A DNA stretch of 14,081 bases from the NCBI GenBank assembly GCA_902810755.1, contig CADDYT010000157.1, positions 1-14,081 of the forward strand. The letters are read 5' to 3'. The notes under the pieces were generated by a model. That model was given only the letters and a program-made list of their open reading frames with translations, was not told the origin of the DNA and ran no database searches. Positions 7,482 to 13,875 of the stretch are shown one piece after another. How positions within the stretch are numbered: position 1 is the stretch's first letter; each line of letters opens with the position of its first letter. Origin of the DNA: Chloroflexota bacterium (GTDB taxonomy: Bacteria > Chloroflexota > Ktedonobacteria > Ktedonobacterales > Ktedonobacteraceae). A program made the position numbers and the translations under genes.

Positions 7482-7498
7482 TGATGAGTTATTGTCAA
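7472..7498 (-). promoter_or_regulatory. Candidate promoter for the ferritin-like gene
   Basis: On the minus strand a perfect TTGACA (7493-7498) is followed after 15 bp by TAGCAT (7472-7477). The spacing is short and the 5' leader would be over 200 nt, so this is tentative. It overlaps the plus-strand candidate promoter. Confidence 0.3.
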
Positions 7499-7612
7499 AT
7501 TTCTTTTGCATACATCCACAGTATTGATAGAGACGTAGTCTTCTGTGAACGTGCTTTGCACGCTCCTGTCGGAGAAAGAAGTACAGAGAAACTGGAAGGA
7601 GAAGAGAAGGCA

Positions 7613-8491
7613 ATGCTGAAAATCCATCTCGTACTTACCGCCATCATAAGGCGAGTGCTACTCGTGTTGAGCATGCTTATGCTAACCGTTGCGCTCTTTG
7701 CCGGTATGCAAGGCAGAGCGGCGGCGGATTCCTGGTCCTTTGTCCGTATTTTTCACGCTTCACCCGATATCGGGACTGTTGATGTCTTTATGGATGGCAA
7801 AAAACTGTTGAGTAATTTCCAGTATGGCACTGTCACCGCCTACACGCCGGTGGCGGCAGGCATGCATACCTTGCAACTGGCGGCAATCGGCACGGGAGTC
7901 GATGCTGCCGTTCTCACGCAGACCCTCGCGCTGCAGTCTGGCACACCCTACACCGTTGTTGCGCTGGGAACAAAGGCGGCAGACCTCTCGCTACACATCT
8001 TCGCCGACAATAATCAGGTGGCAAGCAATCTTGCCAAAGTGCGATTCTACGACATGTCGCCGGGAACAGGGGTTGTCGATGTGAGCGGGCAAGGCAATAT
8101 GCTGATCAACGGGCTACCCTACGCGCAGGCCAGCAACTACGTTAGTATTCCCCCCGGCTCCTACACGTTCACCTTCACCTCTAGCCGGGAGAGCATGCGC
8201 GTCTCCGTCTCAGTACAGCTCAAGGCCTGGACGGTAACCAGCATCTTTGCTATCAACGCGCTCAACAATGGCGCCACCGATTCGCACTTACAATTCGTGC
8301 AAAGTCAGATCACGGGCATGCCAGGGATGCCGGGAACGGGTAGTGACCCTTACGTAGCTGCGGAACAGACGTCATTGCCCATCAGCTGGCCGCCTGTCAT
8401 ACTGCTGGCTCTTTGTAGCGTGAGCGCCGGAACAATCGCTTTTTTCTGCAAGGCAAGAGGAAAACGACACACTGAAGAGACGCACGTATGA
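7613..8491 (+). CDS. Surface-anchored DUF4397 protein, likely sortase substrate
   Basis: A 292-residue protein. It has a signal peptide (basic start, hydrophobic about 15-32, AAA cleavage region about 36-38) and two tandem DUF4397 beta-rich domains. The first (about 42-135) begins VRIFHASPDIGTVDVFMDG; the second (about 141-220) begins VRFYDMSPGTGVVDV. A Gly/Pro/Met linker (235-246) follows, then LPISW (255-259), a hydrophobic helix (about 260-279) and a basic tail (KARGKRH). This layout mimics an LPxTG cell-wall sorting signal, with S and W in place of T and G. The function of DUF4397 is unknown; an extracellular adhesive or binding role is usually assumed. The start at 7613 has AAGGAG at 7596-7601 and places the signal peptide correctly; the longer in-frame ORF from 7472 does not. 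The stop overlaps the sortase start by 4 nt (ATGA), implying translational coupling. Confidence 0.88.
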   Translation: MLKIHLVLTAIIRRVLLVLSMLMLTVALFAGMQGRAAADSWSFVRIFHASPDIGTVDVFMDGKKLLSNFQYGTVTAYTPVAAGMHTLQLAAIGTGVDAAVLTQTLALQSGTPYTVVALGTKAADLSLHIFADNNQVASNLAKVRFYDMSPGTGVVDVSGQGNMLINGLPYAQASNYVSIPPGSYTFTFTSSRESMRVSVSVQLKAWTVTSIFAINALNNGATDSHLQFVQSQITGMPGMPGTGSDPYVAAEQTSLPISWPPVILLALCSVSAGTIAFFCKARGKRHTEETHV

Positions 8492-9117
8492 GAAAGTTCT
8501 GGTCTGTCCACTACTCGTTACTGCTTCTGCTGGGGCTGGCGCTCACCTTCAGTAGCTGTGGGACACTCAGTTCCACATCGTTGAAGACGGCACAACCCAT
8601 TGTTACCACACGCCAACCGACCGGCATGGCCACGTCCACAGTGCAGCCAACAGCAGTCGCGAACATACCGCTGCCCGTCCGCCTGCTCATTCCCACCCTT
8701 GGCGTCGATGCCGCTGTGGAACAGGTCGGCATTCTCTCCAACGGCAACCTCGCCACACCCACAGGTCATCCCTGGGACGATGTCGGCTGGTACGATCTGG
8801 GGCCGCGTCCGGGCGAACGGGGCAGTGTCGTCATCGACGGACACCTTGACCGGCCCGGGGGCTACCCCGCCGTCTTCTGGAACCTGAGCAAGCTACACAG
8901 CGGCGATCAGGTGCTGGTAATAGACAATCAGAGCCACACCTTTCGCTACCGGGTGACGCAGGTGGCCTTCTACTCACCGCAGGCCGCTCCCTTGCAGAAC
9001 ATCTTCGGCAACAACAACGGTCACTACCTCAACCTGATCACCTGTGCCGGCGACTGGATTCCCAGCCAGCACCAGACTACGCTGCGCCTGGTCGTCTACA
9101 CCACGCTCATCACCTGA
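8488..9117 (+). CDS. Sortase, class E/F type
   Basis: A 209-residue protein. An N-terminal hydrophobic segment (about 10-23) ends in FSSC (C24), a possible but non-ideal lipobox; otherwise it is an uncleaved membrane anchor. A Thr/Pro-rich spacer (about 25-60) precedes the sortase beta-barrel (about 62-209). The catalytic triad is visible as H119 (IDGHLD), C186 (LITCAGDW) and R200 (TTLRLVVY). Sortases cleave a C-terminal sorting signal of a secreted protein and transfer it to the cell wall or another amine. The short size, DGHLD motif and TC-x-G-x-W motif fit the class E/F relatives better than class A or B. It is the second gene of a two-gene operon with the DUF4397 protein, whose C-terminus looks like its substrate signal; this pairing is also familiar from actinobacteria. 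It converges on the stress-protein gene with only 4 bp between stop codons. Confidence 0.9.
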   Translation: MRKFWSVHYSLLLLLGLALTFSSCGTLSSTSLKTAQPIVTTRQPTGMATSTVQPTAVANIPLPVRLLIPTLGVDAAVEQVGILSNGNLATPTGHPWDDVGWYDLGPRPGERGSVVIDGHLDRPGGYPAVFWNLSKLHSGDQVLVIDNQSHTFRYRVTQVAFYSPQAAPLQNIFGNNNGHYLNLITCAGDWIPSQHQTTLRLVVYTTLIT

Positions 9118-9121
9118 CGAC

Positions 9122-9871
9122 TTATTCTCCCGGCAGCGGACGAGCCAGTGGGGGCGGTGTGCCGGGGATATGCGGTTCCTTGCCAGCATGCGGCCCGCGC
9201 ACATCGGGGCTGTCGAGCGTTCCGGGGACGCGCGGATCCATGCCGGTCGGCTGCGCGAAGAAGCTCTCGCTGTTGTCTGCGGCCACGCCATGATCGGGAT
9301 AGGTGGTATCAGCCGCATCGTCGCCGGTGCTTGTACCATGCTTTGTCTCTTCGGAGAGCGGCGTATAGGCATCGAACGCGCCGTGACGGTGCAGAACCTC
9401 GCGCGCTTCGTTTGCGCGCTGCGCACTCTCACCGGCCAGTACGGCCACAATCGTGCGACCCTGTTTGAACTCATTTTCGTAGTAGCGCGCCTCTTGCTCC
9501 CCCACGCCGAGGTCCATCAGCGCGCCCAGCACACCACCGGCAGCGGCCCCGAGGGCGGCTCCGCTCAGCGCGGCGATTAAGATACCCCCGGCCAGCACCG
9601 GCCCGATGCCCGGCAGCAAAAGGGCGATCAGCGCGCCGACGATACCGCCGAAAATGCCGCCGGAGATAGCCCCGCTCGCCGCCTCATTCGCTGTCTCACC
9701 GTGTGGCGGCTCCAGCCCTTTCTCAACAGGATGCTCTCCCGGAGCGCCGCGCAACGCGTAGCCAATCTGCTCATCGGTAAAGCCTGCGCGGTGCAATGCG
9801 GCAATCGCCTGCTCCGCCTGCAAACGATCCTCAAAAATGCCCACCACCGTCGAACCTGGTATCATTGCCAT
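9122..9871 (-). CDS. Glycine-zipper general stress protein, YflT-like (copy 2)
   Basis: A 249-residue paralogue of the protein at 267-1004. The N-terminal YflT-like unit (residues 7-42) shares about 20 of 36 residues with copy 1 (both begin STVVG). A single Gly/Ala zipper (about 67-118) then follows, very similar to the second zipper of copy 1 (shared LLPGIGP/LIPGIGP core), and an alpha/beta tail (about 121-166). The C-terminal 80 residues are polar and Pro/Gly/Asp-rich, with two similar pieces (PRVPGT and PHIPGT), probably disordered. The first zipper and linker of copy 1 are replaced by a short acidic stretch. The start at 9871 has AGGGG 7 nt upstream, and an extended -10 promoter lies at 9902-9910. 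A membrane-associated stress role is inferred only from the family. Confidence 0.83.
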   Translation of the reverse strand: MAMIPGSTVVGIFEDRLQAEQAIAALHRAGFTDEQIGYALRGAPGEHPVEKGLEPPHGETANEAASGAISGGIFGGIVGALIALLLPGIGPVLAGGILIAALSGAALGAAAGGVLGALMDLGVGEQEARYYENEFKQGRTIVAVLAGESAQRANEAREVLHRHGAFDAYTPLSEETKHGTSTGDDAADTTYPDHGVAADNSESFFAQPTGMDPRVPGTLDSPDVRGPHAGKEPHIPGTPPPLARPLPGE

Positions 9872-9901
9872 GCGTATACCCCTTTATAGAGCCTGTTCAT
9901 T

Positions 9902-9910
9902 ATCATACCA
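9902..9910 (-). promoter_or_regulatory. Extended -10 promoter of stress-protein copy 2
   Basis: On the minus strand TGGTATGAT (9902-9910) fits the extended -10 consensus TGnTATAAT with one mismatch. No good -35 is present: that region coincides with the left end of the palindromic element (from 9924). A transcript from here would have a leader of about 24 nt before ATG 9871, containing the AGGGG ribosome-binding site. Confidence 0.5.
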
Positions 9911-9923
9911 TTGGAGACTTTCA

Positions 9924-10019
9924 CCGACCTGTCATGCTGAGAGTAGCGAAGCATCTAAGGCTGGCAAACCGGTTGGCATAGTCCAGAGATGCTTCGCTGC
10001 TCTCAGCATGACAGGTCGG
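9924..10019. repeat. Palindromic interspersed repeat element, 33-bp arms
   Basis: Arms 9924-9956 and 9987-10019 are reverse complements at 32 of 33 positions, around a 30-nt centre that contains AACCGGTT. Each arm reads outside-in as CCGACCTGTCATGCTGAGAG followed by (T/C)AGCGAAGCATCT. Arms of the type CTGTCAT-CTGAG-GCGAAG-ATCT are familiar to me as dispersed palindromic repeats in several bacterial phyla including Chloroflexota. It has no ORF of its own and sits between two divergent genes, abutting the promoter of the minus-strand one. It is probably a non-autonomous mobile or REP-like element; as RNA it would form a very stable hairpin. Confidence 0.88.
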
Positions 10020-10030
10020 CATGCCTGCGC

Positions 10031-10068
10031 GTCTCTCCTGTAGAGACTTTTCTAACACGGTTAGAGAC
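10031..10068. promoter_or_regulatory. Cluster of small inverted and direct repeats, possible operator
   Basis: GTCTCT (10031-10036) pairs with AGAGAC (10042-10047) and is followed by TTTT, resembling a small terminator. TCTAAC (10051-10056) pairs with GTTAGA (10060-10065). TAGAGAC occurs at 10041-10047 and 10062-10068, exactly 21 bp apart (two helical turns). The cluster lies 39 bp before the start of the small membrane protein gene, so it could be an operator or leader structure. Confidence 0.35.
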
Positions 10069-10106
10069 CCAAAAAAGTTGCATGATTGCCCGCGAGGAGT
10101 TTTTCT

Positions 10107-10505
10107 ATGTCTGTCATCGGCAATACCTCTACCCTGCTGATCGCTACTGGCTGTATCGTCTTCGTCATCTTGCTGCTGATCGTTTTCTTTCGCAATCAGA
10201 TGGGCGACCAGCGTATGATTCGCACCACAGACCAGATGTTGCTGCCCATTCTCAGCATTATTGTCATCATTCTCGGCTTCGTCTTCGACAGTTCCCGCGC
10301 GGGCGGCGCAAACTGCCCTGCCATCTTCGACACGCTGAGAAATGTGACCGGCATTCTCGCCCTGCTGGTAGTTGCCCTCGGCTTCATCCGCTACATCCTC
10401 AGCCACCCGCCTCGTGACAGACGGTTGATCACACAACCCCTGCTTATCGCCATGATTCTGCTCGTTCTGCTCGTCCTGGTTCAGAACCTGCTCGGCTGCA
10501 CATAA
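10107..10505 (+). CDS. Small four-helix membrane protein, unknown function
   Basis: I do not recognise a family. The 132-residue protein has four hydrophobic helices (about 9-28, 45-60, 78-97 and 108-128). The loop after TM1 is polar (RNQMGDQRMIRTTDQ), and the TM2-TM3 loop contains DSSRAGGANC with one cysteine (C70). A basic loop (PPRDRR, 101-106) precedes TM4, and C131 ends the chain. By the positive-inside rule both termini are probably outside. The start at 10107 is chosen because AGGAG lies 7 nt upstream (10095-10099); a longer in-frame start at 10086 would include that site. It stands alone between the palindromic element and recG, with its own terminator overlapping the stop codon. The strong ribosome-binding site, clean TM pattern and terminator argue that it is a real gene. 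Confidence 0.75.
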   Translation: MSVIGNTSTLLIATGCIVFVILLLIVFFRNQMGDQRMIRTTDQMLLPILSIIVIILGFVFDSSRAGGANCPAIFDTLRNVTGILALLVVALGFIRYILSHPPRDRRLITQPLLIAMILLVLLVLVQNLLGCT

Positions 10506-10538
10506 GAAGGCAGACCATTGGAAGCGGCCTGCCTTCTT
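10504..10538 (+). terminator. Rho-independent-type terminator of the membrane protein gene
   Basis: AAGAAGGCAG (10504-10513) and CTGCCTTCTT (10529-10538) pair perfectly over 10 bp around a 15-nt loop; the stem starts inside the TAA stop codon. The 3' T-run is short (TTT then C). It separates the upstream gene from the recG promoter. Confidence 0.7.
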
Positions 10539-10605
10539 TCACCGGCATAATACTGGACACGGATCGGTCGGGGAAATGGATACGCATTCCCTTCCAGATA
10601 ACCGC

Positions 10606-10635
10606 TTGACACCTCTACGCCTCACCGACTATAGT
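10606..10635 (+). promoter_or_regulatory. Strong sigma-70-type promoter of recG
   Basis: A perfect -35 TTGACA (10606-10611) is followed after 18 bp by TATAGT (10630-10635; 5 of 6 to consensus). Transcription should begin near 10642. That excludes the in-frame ATG at 10637 as a start and supports ATG 10682, leaving a leader of about 40 nt. Confidence 0.75.
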
Positions 10636-10681
10636 AATGAGGCAAAGAAAAAGACTCTTTTCAAGGCAGATAGCGGAAACT

Positions 10682-13441
10682 ATGGCAAATTCAGGAGAGG
10701 GCCAGCTTGCGCCCTACATCGAGAGAGCGCGCAAGGTACTCCAGTACGAACAACGCACCAATCACCAGGATCGAGCGGTGCGCCCCGGCGGCTTAGAAGC
10801 CTTTGCCGTTCACTGGGCAGATGAGGTTAGCGGCGTATGCAGAAGCGCGGGCCTCGAATTGCGCCCCATCTATCGCTTCACCGAATATCTGGAAGGCTAT
10901 CGGCAGCAAGACCCGATGCAGCGGGCCGCCAGCCTGCGCGGCGCGCTGGCCGTCCTCAACGAAATGAGCAATGGCGGCATTGGCCCTGCCAGAGCTGCCG
11001 CGCCGCTACCTCATGCCGCTACAACGGACGCAGGCAGCGAGCAAAACGGCGGTAAACAGCCGGTTGCACCATCGCAGCCAGCACGGCCCACAAACACAAC
11101 GGCTCAGCAGCCCTCAGCAGGAGGCAAAACGACGACGGCGGCCCCGGCGCAGAAAGATGGAAAGAACAGTGGTAGCAGGGATGAGGCAAAAGCGCCGCCG
11201 AAGCCTGCTCCGAACCGCATTGGCCTCGATGCCGGGATGTCGGCAGGGCATACTGCGCTGGCCGTCCTCAACGCCGATATTACCTCGGTGCCAGGCGTGG
11301 GACAATCGGTGGCGGCAAAGCTGCACCATCTGGGTATCCACACGGTGCGCGACCTGCTGCTCTATTTCCCGCGCGAACACCGCGACTATAGCCAGCTCCG
11401 GAAAATCGCCGATCTGCCCTTTAACGAAGTGGTGACGACGATGGGCATGATCTGGGAAGTGGAGACGCACCGCACAAACGGCGGGCGCACACGCACCGTC
11501 GCCACCATCTCCGATGAGACGGGGCGCATGCGCGTCTCCTGGTTCAACCAGCCCTACCTGCAAAAGCAGCTCAAGGCCGCGCAAGGCTCCTACCTCGTCG
11601 TCACCGGCATCAAGCAGCGTTTCGGCAACAAGGTCGAGTTCTCCGTGCGCAGCCATGAATTGCCTGAACAGGGTGACCTGCTCAATACGGGCCGACTCGT
11701 TCCCATTTACGGGTTGACCGAGGGCTTGCACGCTAAAACGCTGCGCCGCTTTACCAAATGGGCCGTCGATCACTATGCAGATATGTACCCGGAACACCTG
11801 CCAGCCTGGATTCGCGCTACCGGCAAGCTCATCCCGCTGTCCGCCGCTATCTCGCATATCCACTATCCCGAAAACAGCGCGATGCTCGACGCCGCCCGCA
11901 GACGCCTCGCCTTCGACGAACTCTTCCTCATCCAGCTTGGCATGCAGGAACGGCGCAGTCGCTGGCAATACAACCCCACTCCCGGCCATGCCTTCAAAGT
12001 CGATTACAGTAAAATCTTCATCGAGCCGCCTGCCGCGACGAGCGAGGAAAGCATAACTGGTGAGGAGCAAGAGACCACTGATGAAGCAGCCGAGGCACCG
12101 CAGATAGGCGCGACATTATGGGGAACTATTGCCCCTGACCAGCCTTTCGAGGCAACGTTGCCCTTCCGCTTCACAGAGGCACAGCGGCGCGTCATTCAGG
12201 AGATCGGCGGCGATCTGGCGAAAGACCGGCCCATGTGCCGCCTCTTGCAGGGCGATGTCGGCTCCGGCAAAACGGCGGTCGCCGCCAGCGCCCTCTTCCT
12301 GGCCGCCATCAACGGCTTTCAGGGTGCGATCATGGCCCCCACGGAAATTCTGGCGGAGCAGCACGCGCGCAGCATCAGCGAGATGCTCGCCCCTTTCGGC
12401 ATTCGCACCGTCCTGCTCACGGGCAGCCTGCGCCAGAAGGAGCGCGCAATGGGCAGGGTCGCCCTTGAAAATGGGCAGGCGATGGTCGCCATCGGCACAC
12501 ACGCCCTCATTCAGGAAGATGTCAATTTCGAGCGGCTCGGCCTCGTCATTGTCGATGAGCAGCACCGCTTCGGCGTGGAGCAGCGCGACGCCCTGCGCCA
12601 GAAGGGCTACCACCCGCACATGCTGGTCATGACGGCCACGCCCATTCCGCGCACGCTGGCCCTCACCCTCTACGGCGATCTTGACGTCTCCGTCATCGAC
12701 CAGCTTCCGCCGGGCAGACAGAAGATCATCACGCGCTGGCGCAGCGGCACGCGCCGCAACGAGGCATACACCGTCATTGCCCATCAGGTCGCCGAGGGTC
12801 GGCAGGCGTTTATCATCTGCCCGCTCATCGAAGAATCCGAAACGCTGGCCGTGAAAGCCGCCACCGTCGAATACGAACGGCTGAGCCGCGAGGTCTTCCC
12901 CAACCTGCGCCTGGGCCTCGTGCATGGCGCGCTGAAGGCAGCCGAGAAGGAACAGACCATGCGCCGCTTCCGCGACCACGAGCTTGATATTCTGGTCGCT
13001 ACGTCCGTCATCGAGGTGGGCATCGACGTTCCCAACGCCACCGTCATGGTCATCGAGGACGCCGACCGCTTCGGCCTCTCGCAACTGCACCAGTTTCGCG
13101 GGCGCGTCGGGCGCGGCGCGCACCAGTCCTACTGCTACGTCCTCAGCGCCGACGCCAGCCAGACGGCGCAGGAGCGACTGGACATCTTCCAGTCCACCGA
13201 CGACGGTTTCAAACTGGCCGAGGCAGACCTGGAACTGCGCGGCCCTGGCGAGTTCTTCGGCGTCCGCCAGAGCGGCGTCCCCGAACTGCGCGTCGCCAAC
13301 CTCAGCGACACCTCGCTCATCGACCTCTCGCGCACCCTGGCCGCCCGCCTCTGGGCCGACGACCCCTACCTGCGCAAGCCCGACCACGCCCCCCTGCGCG
13401 AGAGAATGCATACATTCTGGCAACATTTTATCGGGCATTGA
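10682..13441 (+). CDS. recG: ATP-dependent DNA helicase RecG with N-terminal extension
   Basis: A 919-residue protein, against about 690 in E. coli. The N-terminal helical region (about 7-95) and a low-complexity Ala/Pro/Thr/Lys linker (about 96-192) precede the RecG core. The core has a helix-hairpin-helix-like entry (SVPGVGQSVAAKL, about 202-214), the wedge OB-fold (about 247-330) and the two helicase lobes. These carry Walker A GDVGSGKT (524-531), DEQH (625-628), TATPIPRT (651-658), the motif V region VATSVIEVGIDVPN (772-785) and QFRGRVGR (804-811). RecG reverses stalled replication forks and remodels branched DNA. A second acidic insert (about 452-485) lies between the wedge part and helicase lobe 1. 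The start at 10682 is chosen from the promoter position, although the ribosome-binding site there is weak (GGAA only). The N-terminal extension is known in kind from Thermotoga and other Chloroflexota RecG proteins. All key motifs are intact. Confidence 0.96.
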   Translation: MANSGEGQLAPYIERARKVLQYEQRTNHQDRAVRPGGLEAFAVHWADEVSGVCRSAGLELRPIYRFTEYLEGYRQQDPMQRAASLRGALAVLNEMSNGGIGPARAAAPLPHAATTDAGSEQNGGKQPVAPSQPARPTNTTAQQPSAGGKTTTAAPAQKDGKNSGSRDEAKAPPKPAPNRIGLDAGMSAGHTALAVLNADITSVPGVGQSVAAKLHHLGIHTVRDLLLYFPREHRDYSQLRKIADLPFNEVVTTMGMIWEVETHRTNGGRTRTVATISDETGRMRVSWFNQPYLQKQLKAAQGSYLVVTGIKQRFGNKVEFSVRSHELPEQGDLLNTGRLVPIYGLTEGLHAKTLRRFTKWAVDHYADMYPEHLPAWIRATGKLIPLSAAISHIHYPENSAMLDAARRRLAFDELFLIQLGMQERRSRWQYNPTPGHAFKVDYSKIFIEPPAATSEESITGEEQETTDEAAEAPQIGATLWGTIAPDQPFEATLPFRFTEAQRRVIQEIGGDLAKDRPMCRLLQGDVGSGKTAVAASALFLAAINGFQGAIMAPTEILAEQHARSISEMLAPFGIRTVLLTGSLRQKERAMGRVALENGQAMVAIGTHALIQEDVNFERLGLVIVDEQHRFGVEQRDALRQKGYHPHMLVMTATPIPRTLALTLYGDLDVSVIDQLPPGRQKIITRWRSGTRRNEAYTVIAHQVAEGRQAFIICPLIEESETLAVKAATVEYERLSREVFPNLRLGLVHGALKAAEKEQTMRRFRDHELDILVATSVIEVGIDVPNATVMVIEDADRFGLSQLHQFRGRVGRGAHQSYCYVLSADASQTAQERLDIFQSTDDGFKLAEADLELRGPGEFFGVRQSGVPELRVANLSDTSLIDLSRTLAARLWADDPYLRKPDHAPLRERMHTFWQHFIGH

Positions 13442-13590
13442 ACGCAACGGGCCATCAAGTCCTACCCGAACGGGATGAACGGAAAAGATGACTCCTCACG
13501 GACGTGGAAAGAGAAGAGGGCCTGTGTATGCTCTCTTTTCAAGCAAGAAAGAATCGCTTCTCATCGGGAGAGTGGAAAAGGCAATATCCC

Positions 13591-13820
13591 ATGAACGATC
13601 CATTGCAAGTCCTACCTTCCTGCCCGCTGTTTGCGCACAAAGACTATGCGGATCCATCCATCTTTACAGCGAAGAATCTGCCACCATCATCTGCTTCGCG
13701 CACATCACCAACCAGATGGCCCGGCAGGAAGGCGATTTTGAAAAAGGCGCAGCCAGCGGCAGCCTGACCGCCCTCTCCATCATCCAGCAGACAACGCAGG
13801 CGCTCAGGCTGGCCCGGTGA
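13591..13820 (+). pseudogene. Internally deleted nucleoside phosphorylase-like remnant
   Basis: Two pieces of apparently one protein lie in different frames. Frame A from ATG 13591 gives 30 residues (MNDPLQVLPSCPLF ... DPSIFTAKNL), which look like a real N-terminus. After about 13680 that frame becomes Arg/Ser/Pro nonsense and stops at 13767. Another frame picks up there with ATIICFAHITNQMARQEGDF and continues to the stop at 13820. This second piece resembles the C-terminus of PNP/UDP-type nucleoside phosphorylases (CxAHxTNxM ... GDFEKG), which cleave nucleosides with phosphate. Those enzymes are about 230-280 residues long, so roughly 150-200 codons from the middle, including the active site, appear missing, with a frame change at the junction. 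The product cannot be an active enzyme. The family call comes from recalled motif patterns; the frame break is seen directly. Confidence 0.6.
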
Positions 13821-13875
13821 GCGGGCTGCCTGAGCCGCTTACACCACTTTTCTCGTTATCGCTCGTATTTCGTCG

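Larger units (their letters stand above)
7256..7612. other. Divergent intergenic region, 357 bp, no gene
   Basis: This lies between the ferritin-like gene (minus) and the DUF4397-sortase operon (plus). It is AT-richer in its centre (about 7436-7545) than the surrounding genes, as expected for a control region. ORFs here are extensions of the flanking frames without recognisable features. It holds candidate promoters in both directions (listed separately), a small CGTGC-TTT-GCACG hairpin at 7550-7562, and the ribosome-binding sites of both genes (7261-7268 minus; AAGGAG 7596-7601 plus). I recognise no riboswitch. Confidence 0.6.

Noticed and set aside
7472..7612. Longer DUF4397 protein starting at 7472
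   Set aside because: It would put 47 residues before the signal peptide and lacks a ribosome-binding site; ATG 7613 has one and gives a normal signal.
10637..10681. RecG start at ATG 10637
   Set aside because: The ATG lies 2 bp after the -10 box and upstream of the expected transcription start, so it would not be in the mRNA.
12116..13447. Long minus-strand ORF (443 codons) antisense to recG
   Set aside because: It is a high-GC shadow of the RecG frame with no recognisable domain; the RecG motifs on the plus strand are decisive.
13504..13590. Small ORF upstream of the phosphorylase remnant
   Set aside because: No ribosome-binding site or recognisable sequence; the protein-like part begins only at ATG 13591.
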